From Marinobacterium weihaiense (lineage in GTDB: Bacteria; Pseudomonadota; Gammaproteobacteria; Pseudomonadales; Balneatricaceae), in assembly GCF_019061305.1 (NCBI RefSeq), contig NZ_JAHQZT010000003.1, positions 62,001 through 126,000 of the forward strand: a stretch of 64,000 bases of DNA. Reading direction: 5' to 3'. The notes beneath the pieces are model-generated. The model made no database searches. It saw nothing but the letters and a program-made list of their open reading frames with translations, and was not told where the DNA came from. How positions within the stretch are numbered: position 1 is the first letter of the stretch; every line of letters begins with the position of its first letter. The translations under genes were made by a program, and so were the position numbers. Below, piece after piece: positions 58,905-64,000 of the stretch.

Positions 58905-59336
58905 ATGACACAAGTGAATCGCAGCGCACTGGTGCTGCACACCGCTGAGCAGATGTTTGATCTGGTCAACGATGTGCGCAGCTACCCCCGGTTTCTGCCC
59001 TGGTGCGCCGCCACGGAGGTGGTGTCGGAGCGCGAAGACGAGCTGGTGGCCACCCTGCATCTAGCTAAGGGTGGCCTTAAATACAGCTTTACCACGCGCA
59101 ATTGCCTGCATCGCCCTGAAAAAATGGATATTGCCCTCGTCGAGGGCCCCTTTTCGTCCATGCACGGTATCTGGACATTCACGCCGCTCAGCGATGAAGC
59201 CAGCAAGGTTGAACTCAGCATGCAATTCGAGTTCAAAGGCAAACTGACCGGTCTGGCGATGTCCAAGGTATTCAACTCGGTGGCAACAACGCTGGTGGAT
59301 GCCTTTGTCAGCCGTGCGGATCAGGTCTACGGTTAG
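58905..59336 (+). CDS. ratA: RatA-family START-domain protein
   Basis: 143 residues from ATG 58905 (MTQVNRSALVLHTAEQMFDL). START-like fold of the coenzyme Q-binding Coq10/RatA family; DVRSYPRFLPWC is typical. In E. coli RatA is reported to hinder ribosome subunit joining, whereas homologues are linked to ubiquinone. The ratA-rnfH pair beside smpB is conserved in gammaproteobacteria. Confidence 0.9.
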   Translation: MTQVNRSALVLHTAEQMFDLVNDVRSYPRFLPWCAATEVVSEREDELVATLHLAKGGLKYSFTTRNCLHRPEKMDIALVEGPFSSMHGIWTFTPLSDEASKVELSMQFEFKGKLTGLAMSKVFNSVATTLVDAFVSRADQVYG

Positions 59337-59344
59337 GAGCAGCC

Positions 59345-59665
59345 ATGAAAGTGGAAGTGGCTTATGCATTGCCGCATGAGCAGAAAATCATAGCGCTACA
59401 GGTCGAAGAAGGCTGCACGCTGCGTGAGGCCGTGGTGCGTTCTGGCATCGTCGAGCTGTTTCCCGAGATCGACCCGGACAGCACGCCTATGGGGGTGTTT
59501 GGCAAGGCGGTGAAGGATCCGGCATCCACGGCGCTGAAGGAGGGCGAACGGGTCGAGATTTATCGGCCGCTGATCGCGGACCCCAAGGAAGTGCGGGCAC
59601 GGCGAGCGGCGAAAATGAAAGCGGAAAAGGCGGCGCAGGCGGCCGGCGAGGACAAGCAGAGTTAA
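59345..59665 (+). CDS. rnfH: RnfH/RatB-family protein (UPF0125)
   Basis: 106 residues, MKVEVAYALPHEQKIIALQV, a ubiquitin-like fold; the family motif EGERVEIYRPLIADPKE is present. Nine bp after ratA. Lysine/alanine-rich C-terminal tail. Precise function unsettled. Confidence 0.9.
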   Translation: MKVEVAYALPHEQKIIALQVEEGCTLREAVVRSGIVELFPEIDPDSTPMGVFGKAVKDPASTALKEGERVEIYRPLIADPKEVRARRAAKMKAEKAAQAAGEDKQS

Positions 59666-59692
59666 TTGCGTTCTGCCTGTCCGAAAATGTTG

Positions 59693-60031
59693 TCAGGGAG
59701 TGTCGGGCGTGGTGCCTGGGCGGAAATCGCCACTCAGGCGGCTCAGCTTGCCCCCTTCGAAGAACAGGCTGATGCGTTCCTGAGAGCGCGGCTTGCCGCC
59801 TTCCTTGATGCTGTAGATGTAATCCCAGCGATTGGCGCTGAAGCTGTCATTTACCAGCGGGGTGCCCATGACGTAGCGTACCTGGGCCGGTGTCATGCCG
59901 GGGCGCAGCTGGTCGACCATTTCCTGGGTAACAACATTGCCCTGGGGGATGTCGATCTTGTACACACCGGGAAATTCGGAGCAGCCGGCGATCAGAAGTG
60001 CAACTGTAGCGCTGAGAAGAACCTTTCGCAT
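59693..60031 (-). CDS. bamE: Outer membrane protein assembly factor BamE
   Basis: 112 residues from ATG 60031. Lipoprotein signal [18 protein letters not shown] (lipobox IAGC). SmpA/OmlA motif [20 protein letters not shown]. Part of the BAM complex that inserts beta-barrel proteins. Divergent from fur, the standard gammaproteobacterial arrangement. Confidence 0.94.
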   Translation of the reverse strand: MRKVLLSATVALLIAGCSEFPGVYKIDIPQGNVVTQEMVDQLRPGMTPAQVRYVMGTPLVNDSFSANRWDYIYSIKEGGKPRSQERISLFFEGGKLSRLSGDFRPGTTPDTP

Positions 60032-60119
60032 CGGACAATGGCTTCCGTTTTCATGCCTAAACAAAGATAATGGAGTCTAACATTGCAAATCCCGAACAGC
60101 ATAGTGATTGAGACCTAAT

Positions 60120-60554
60120 ATGGCACTGGAAAATCAGGAACTGCGGAAGGCCGGACTGAAGGTGACTCTGCCGCGGGTCAAAATTTATCAGATTCTGGAG
60201 CGTGCCGGAGAGGGCGACCACTTCAGTGCTGAGGATATCTACAAGCTCCTGATGGAGCAGGGCGAGGATGTCGGTCTTGCGACCGTCTATCGGGTATTAA
60301 CTCAGTTTGAAGCGGCCGGGCTAGTATCCCGTCACCACTTTGAAGGTGGTCACTCGGTGTTCGAACTGGCGCGTGACGAGCATCATGACCACGTGGTGTG
60401 CGTTAAGTGTGGCCGTGTGCGTGAATTCACCGAGCCCAAGGTATCGGAAATTCTGGACAAGGTGGCCGATGAGCTGGGCTTCAGTATCACCGACCGCACA
60501 TTGTACCTCTATGGCGTCTGCAAGGGCGGCTGCGAAGAAAGCGACAAAAAGTAA
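60120..60554 (+). CDS. fur: Ferric uptake regulator Fur
   Basis: 144 residues from ATG 60120 (MALENQELRKAGLKVTLPR). Winged helix then metal-binding dimerisation domain with DEHHDHVVCVKCGRV. Iron-dependent repressor. I see no clear Fur box in the short divergent promoter with bamE. Confidence 0.97.
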   Translation: MALENQELRKAGLKVTLPRVKIYQILERAGEGDHFSAEDIYKLLMEQGEDVGLATVYRVLTQFEAAGLVSRHHFEGGHSVFELARDEHHDHVVCVKCGRVREFTEPKVSEILDKVADELGFSITDRTLYLYGVCKGGCEESDKK

Positions 60555-60573
60555 ACCAGTCTGCTGTCAGCCG

Positions 60574-62241
60574 TTAGGCTGACAGCATCTCCCGTGCATG
60601 GCTCAGTGATGTGCGGGTGATGTCCACTCCGCCCAACATCCGGGCAACTTCTTCTACCCGTTGTGTTCGATCCAACCGCTGGACGCGTGTGTGCGTGCCG
60701 GTATGCTGGCCATTCTTGCTCACGAACAGATGCTGATGTCCCTGCGCGGCCACCTGCGGTTGATGCGTCACGCACAGGATCTGCACCCGCTGGCCCAGCT
60801 CACGCAACATGCGACCGACTACCTCGGCCACGCCGCCGCCGATGCCCACATCCACCTCATCAAACACCAGCGTTGGCGTACTGGAGGTCTGAGCGGTGAT
60901 GACCTGGATGGCCAGGCTAATGCGTGACAATTCACCCCCGGAGGCCACCTTGGCCAGGGCACGGGCCGGTTGGCCGGCGTTGGTGCTGATCAAAAATTCT
61001 ACGTCTTCCAGACCGTTGGCGTTGTAGCGTTCTTCATCCAGCGGGGTGAGGCAGGCGCTGAAGTGAGCGGCAGGCATGCCCAGTGCGTGCAGCTGCTCAT
61101 CGACCAGCGTGTCCAGACGTCCGGCACATTGCTGGCGCGCCTCGCTCAGCTCGGCTGCTGCTTTGAGGAAAGTGTCACGCGCGGCCTGTACGTCCTGTTC
61201 CAGTTGTGCCAGCGCCTCATCGGAACCGGTCAGGCCGTCCAGCTCCGCTTTCAGTTCATGGTGAAACTCCATCAGCTGCTCCGGCAGTAGGCGGTGCTTG
61301 CGGGCCACGTCATATATGGCGGACAGGCGGGCTTCAACCTCCTGTTGGCGTGCGGGATTAACCTCGACACTGTCGAGGAAATGGCGGACTTCGCGACTGG
61401 CCTCGTCCAGCTGGATCAGGGCGGTATTGAACATGTCGCTGGCTTGCTCGATGCGGCTGTCGCGGCTGTGCAGCTGCTCCAGCAGCTGTAGGCAGTGCTG
61501 CAGCATCGACTGGCAGTTGTCGCTGTCGGCATCGCTGCTCAGCTGTAGTAGCCGATGGCCGGTGCTCAGCAGGCTGCCGGCATTCTCCAGTACCTGCTGT
61601 TCCTGTTCCAGCTGTGCCAGCTCACCGTCCTGCAGGCCGAGCTGGTCCAGTTCCTCGACCTGGTAGCTGAGCAGTTGGATGCGGGCGTTGCGCTCGTCGG
61701 AAACCTGTGTCAATTCCAGCCACTCGCTGTCGAGGCGGCGCCATTTGTGGAAATGTCGGCGTACCTGAGCCGCTAGCTCACCATGACCGCCGAACTCATC
61801 CAGCAGTATGCGGTGGTAGTCCTTTTTCAACAGGCGCTGATGCTCGTGTTGGCCGTGAATATCCACCAGGTGTTGGCCGAACTCGCGCAGCAGCGCCAGT
61901 GGGGCCGGGCGGCCGTTGATGTAGCTGCGGCTGCGCCCCTCGCGGGTGATGACGCGGCGCAGCAGGCATTCCTGAGGATCGCCCTCCAGCTCGTGCTCGT
62001 TGAGCCAGAGCATGGCCGGCGGCAGGTTGCGGATATCGAAGCAAGCGGTCAGCTCGGCCCTGTCGGCTCCCTTAAGCACGCTGTCGCTGTCGGCACGTTC
62101 GCCCAGACACAGTCCGAGCGCGTCCAGCATGATCGATTTGCCGGCACCGGTTTCGCCGCTGATCACGGTCATGCCGGTATCCAGTTCCACTTCGAGTGAA
62201 TCAACAATGGCAAAGTTGCGAATCGTAAGCTGTGTCAGCAT
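60574..62241 (-). CDS. recN: DNA repair protein RecN
   Basis: 555 residues from ATG 62241 (MLTQLTIRNFAIVDSLEVEL). SMC-like ATPase acting in double-strand break repair: Walker A SGETGAGKS, long coiled-coil centre, signature ASGGELSRISLAIQ and Walker B TLVFDEVDVGIGG. In many relatives it is an SOS gene; here I find no canonical LexA box upstream. Confidence 0.96.
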   Translation of the reverse strand: MLTQLTIRNFAIVDSLEVELDTGMTVISGETGAGKSIMLDALGLCLGERADSDSVLKGADRAELTACFDIRNLPPAMLWLNEHELEGDPQECLLRRVITREGRSRSYINGRPAPLALLREFGQHLVDIHGQHEHQRLLKKDYHRILLDEFGGHGELAAQVRRHFHKWRRLDSEWLELTQVSDERNARIQLLSYQVEELDQLGLQDGELAQLEQEQQVLENAGSLLSTGHRLLQLSSDADSDNCQSMLQHCLQLLEQLHSRDSRIEQASDMFNTALIQLDEASREVRHFLDSVEVNPARQQEVEARLSAIYDVARKHRLLPEQLMEFHHELKAELDGLTGSDEALAQLEQDVQAARDTFLKAAAELSEARQQCAGRLDTLVDEQLHALGMPAAHFSACLTPLDEERYNANGLEDVEFLISTNAGQPARALAKVASGGELSRISLAIQVITAQTSSTPTLVFDEVDVGIGGGVAEVVGRMLRELGQRVQILCVTHQPQVAAQGHQHLFVSKNGQHTGTHTRVQRLDRTQRVEEVARMLGGVDITRTSLSHAREMLSA

Positions 62242-62289
62242 GCTGGCCACCTGCAGGGTCAAATAGTGGTTTTCTATACAGTGGTTATT

Positions 62290-62309
62290 TATACAGTATT
62301 TACTGTATA
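62290..62309. promoter_or_regulatory. Perfect inverted repeat upstream of recN
   Basis: TATACAGTA-TT-TACTGTATA, with a third TATACAG at 62275-62281. These are the half-sites of a LexA box but in the opposite order (CAG outward of CTG), so it is not a standard SOS box. Located in the recN/grpE divergent region. Confidence 0.5.
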
Positions 62310-62361
62310 AGCCATTTTGCCGTGCGCATCAATCCTTGCATGAAAAAAAGCGTGTCTGGCG

Positions 62362-62389
62362 CTTGAATCATCGGTACCGGTCCCCATAT
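62362..62389 (+). promoter_or_regulatory. Sigma-32 heat-shock promoter of grpE
   Basis: CTTGAA (62362-62367), 14-bp spacer, CCCCATAT (62382-62389): an exact sigma-32 consensus, 47 bp before the grpE ATG. Confidence 0.9.
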
Positions 62390-62435
62390 AGATGGGCATC
62401 TAGGCGTAACCTCAAGAGTCAGTTGGAGAGACCTG

Positions 62436-63020
62436 ATGGCGAAAGAGCAGCAGAACACCCAGGAACCCGTTGAGACGGTCGACACCCTGAACGAAGCGGA
62501 GCTTGAAACCGCAGAGCCGAGTGCGGCTGAAGCAACACAGGCGGATGTGCTGCAGCAGCTGGAAGAGTCCCGCGCTGAAGTGGACGCGCTGAGCAAGCAG
62601 TTGGCCGAGTTGCAGCCGCGTGCTCAGGCCGAGATCCAGAACATCCGCCGTCGTGCCGAACAGGATGTGGAGAAGGCACACAAGTTTGGCTTGGAAAAGT
62701 TCGCCAACGAGCTGTTGCCGGTGGTTGACAGTCTGGAGCGGGCCATTGAAGCCAGCCAGGGCGATGACGAGCAGGTCACGGCGATCCGTGAAGGCGTCGA
62801 GATGACCCTGAACATGTTCCTCGCCAGCATGGCCAAGTTCAATGTAGAGCAGATCAACCCCGAGCAGGGCGATGCCTTCAACCCGGACCATCACCAGGCG
62901 ATGTCCATGGTGCCGGCAGAGGGTGTGGAGCCCAACGCGGTGGTAACCGTGGTGCAGAAGGGCTACCTGCTCAATGGTCGCCTGATGCGCCCGGCAATGG
63001 TAATGGTCGCAAAAGGCTGA
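62436..63020 (+). CDS. grpE: Nucleotide exchange factor GrpE
   Basis: 194 residues. Releases ADP from DnaK. Long N-terminal helix (residues ~15-90), four-helix bundle and a C-terminal beta domain with NPDHHQAMSMVPAEG and VVQKGYLLNGRLMRPAMV, the family signature. Followed at 116 bp by dnaK with its own promoter. Confidence 0.97.
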   Translation: MAKEQQNTQEPVETVDTLNEAELETAEPSAAEATQADVLQQLEESRAEVDALSKQLAELQPRAQAEIQNIRRRAEQDVEKAHKFGLEKFANELLPVVDSLERAIEASQGDDEQVTAIREGVEMTLNMFLASMAKFNVEQINPEQGDAFNPDHHQAMSMVPAEGVEPNAVVTVVQKGYLLNGRLMRPAMVMVAKG

Positions 63021-63039
63021 GAAAAAGGGTGCAAGGGGC

Positions 63040-63067
63040 GTTGAAATACGGCAACGCGTACCCATAT
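63040..63067 (+). promoter_or_regulatory. Sigma-32 heat-shock promoter of dnaK
   Basis: GTTGAA (63040-63045), 15-bp spacer, CCCATAT (63061-63067), 70 bp before the dnaK ATG. One mismatch from the -35 consensus CTTGAA. Confidence 0.82.
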
Positions 63068-63136
63068 AAAGAGCAACCCGTTTTTTAGACAGTTTATTCG
63101 CCCGCCCGGCGGGCACGAGAAATATCGGAGCAGAAC

Positions 63137-64000
63137 ATGGGCAAAATTATCGGTATTGACCTGGGTACCACCAACTCTTGCGTGGCCATCCTGGACGGTG
63201 ACAAGACCAAGGTAATCGAGAACGCTGAAGGCGATCGCACCACCCCGTCGATCATCGCGTACACCAACGACGGTGAAACCCTGGTCGGTCAGCCGGCCAA
63301 GCGTCAGGCCGTGACCAACCCGGATAACACTCTGTTTGCGATCAAGCGTCTGATCGGCCGTCGTTTTGAAGACAAAGTCGTTCAGAAAGACATCAAAATG
63401 GTACCGTACAAGATTACGGCAGCCGACAACGGTGATGCCTGGGTCGACGTAAAGGGCCAGAAGATGGCACCGCCGCAGGTGTCCGCCGAGATCCTGAAGA
63501 AGATGAAGAAGACCGCCGAGGACTACCTGGGCGAAACTGTGACCGAAGCGGTTATCACCGTGCCGGCCTACTTCAACGACTCTCAGCGTCAGGCGACCAA
63601 GGATGCAGGCAAGATCGCCGGTCTGGACGTGAAGCGTATCATCAACGAGCCGACAGCGGCTGCACTGGCCTACGGCATGGACAAGTCCAAGGGTGACAAG
63701 ACCGTTGCCGTATACGACCTGGGTGGTGGTACTTTCGATATCTCCATTATCGAAATTGCCGATGTCGACGGTGAACACCAGTTCGAAGTGCTGGCCACCA
63801 ACGGTGACACCTTCCTGGGCGGTGAAGACTTCGACCTGGCGGTGATCAACTACCTGGCCGACGAGTTCAAGAAAGAAAGCGGCATCGACCTGCACAACGA
63901 TCCGCTGGCGCTGCAGCGTCTGAAGGAAGCGGCCGAGAAGGCCAAGGTTGAACTGTCGTCCGCGCAGGCGACCGACGTCAACCTGCCGTACATCACCGCT
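63137..64000 (+). CDS. dnaK: Chaperone DnaK, N-terminal part (runs off the window)
   Basis: First 288 residues of Hsp70. [19 protein letters not shown] is the phosphate-1 motif, [15 protein letters not shown] the phosphate-2 motif and [14 protein letters not shown] the connecting motif. ATPase domain only; the substrate-binding half lies beyond the window edge. Preceded by GGAG. Confidence 0.97.
   Translation, partial: MGKIIGIDLGTTNSCVAILDGDKTKVIENAEGDRTTPSIIAYTNDGETLVGQPAKRQAVTNPDNTLFAIKRLIGRRFEDKVVQKDIKMVPYKITAADNGDAWVDVKGQKMAPPQVSAEILKKMKKTAEDYLGETVTEAVITVPAYFNDSQRQATKDAGKIAGLDVKRIINEPTAAALAYGMDKSKGDKTVAVYDLGGGTFDISIIEIADVDGEHQFEVLATNGDTFLGGEDFDLAVINYLADEFKKESGIDLHNDPLALQRLKEAAEKAKVELSSAQATDVNLPYITA

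Noticed and set aside
62275-62309. Canonical LexA box for recN
   Set aside because: The half-sites are in the wrong relative orientation; no CTGT-N8-ACAG is present.

Overview
The window looks like chromosomal DNA of a free-living, probably marine, gammaproteobacterium (Oceanospirillales or Pseudomonas-like). The pointers are a high-GC core genome, the tmRNA tag ANDDNYALAA, a sodium-type flagellar stator pair (pomA/pomB), a PutP sodium/proline symporter and the classic gammaproteobacterial blocks nrdR-rib-nusB-thiL-pgpA, xseB-ispA-dxs, smpB/ssrA, bamE/fur and grpE-dnaK. The organism call is inference from gene content and order; no database was consulted. LAYOUT. 1-5400 (minus strand): proline catabolism, with an AraC-type regulator, PutA and PutP. 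PutA is broken into a bifunctional PRODH/P5CDH protein and a separate ORF carrying its C-terminal ALDH-like domain. 5500-16400: hemE, carbonic anhydrase, a YeiH/LysR pair, metY, cysC, radA, a PilZ protein, a diguanylate cyclase and ettA. 16500-23900: a seven-gene co-directional run (DUF4234, RDD, SpoIIM-like, DUF4129, DUF4350, MoxR ATPase, DUF58), an envelope-associated MoxR system. 24000-35000: glyA, then the riboflavin block with nrdR, nusB, thiL and pgpA, facing xseB-ispA-dxs. 35100-45800: pomAB, cytochrome c5, dsbB, gdhA under likely NtrC sites, a diguanylate cyclase with three tandem periplasmic solute-binding domains, a soluble PAS-PAS chemoreceptor, a lipoprotein and an SDR enzyme. 45870-48600: an anaerobic ribonucleotide reductase operon with a near-perfect FNR site and two NrdR boxes 32 bp apart. 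Its glycyl-radical domain is encoded as a separate 50-residue ORF between nrdD and nrdG. 48687-56465: a 7.8-kb integrative element inserted at the 3' end of ssrA. 56456-64000: ssrA, smpB, an NSS-family transporter, ratA, rnfH, bamE, fur, recN, grpE and the start of dnaK, the last two each with a sigma-32 promoter. THE ELEMENT carries a P4-type integrase, an AlpA regulator, a winged-helix protein, a C4-type antisense RNA controlling a short Icd-like ORF, a replication protein, a coiled-coil protein, a 26-bp-arm palindrome and a DUF4258/MqsA-like toxin-antitoxin pair. The replication gene holds a cluster of GGGCCAA repeats used in all three reading frames, followed by an AT-rich stretch, reminiscent of the lambda O gene and its internal origin. 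The element displaced the original ssrA terminator to its far (left) side. MOST NOTEWORTHY: the split glycyl-radical subunit of NrdD; the C4-type RNA, in which both antisense segments pair with the leader and one covers the ribosome binding site; the origin-like repeats inside the replication gene; the palindrome next to the toxin-antitoxin pair; and the split PutA.
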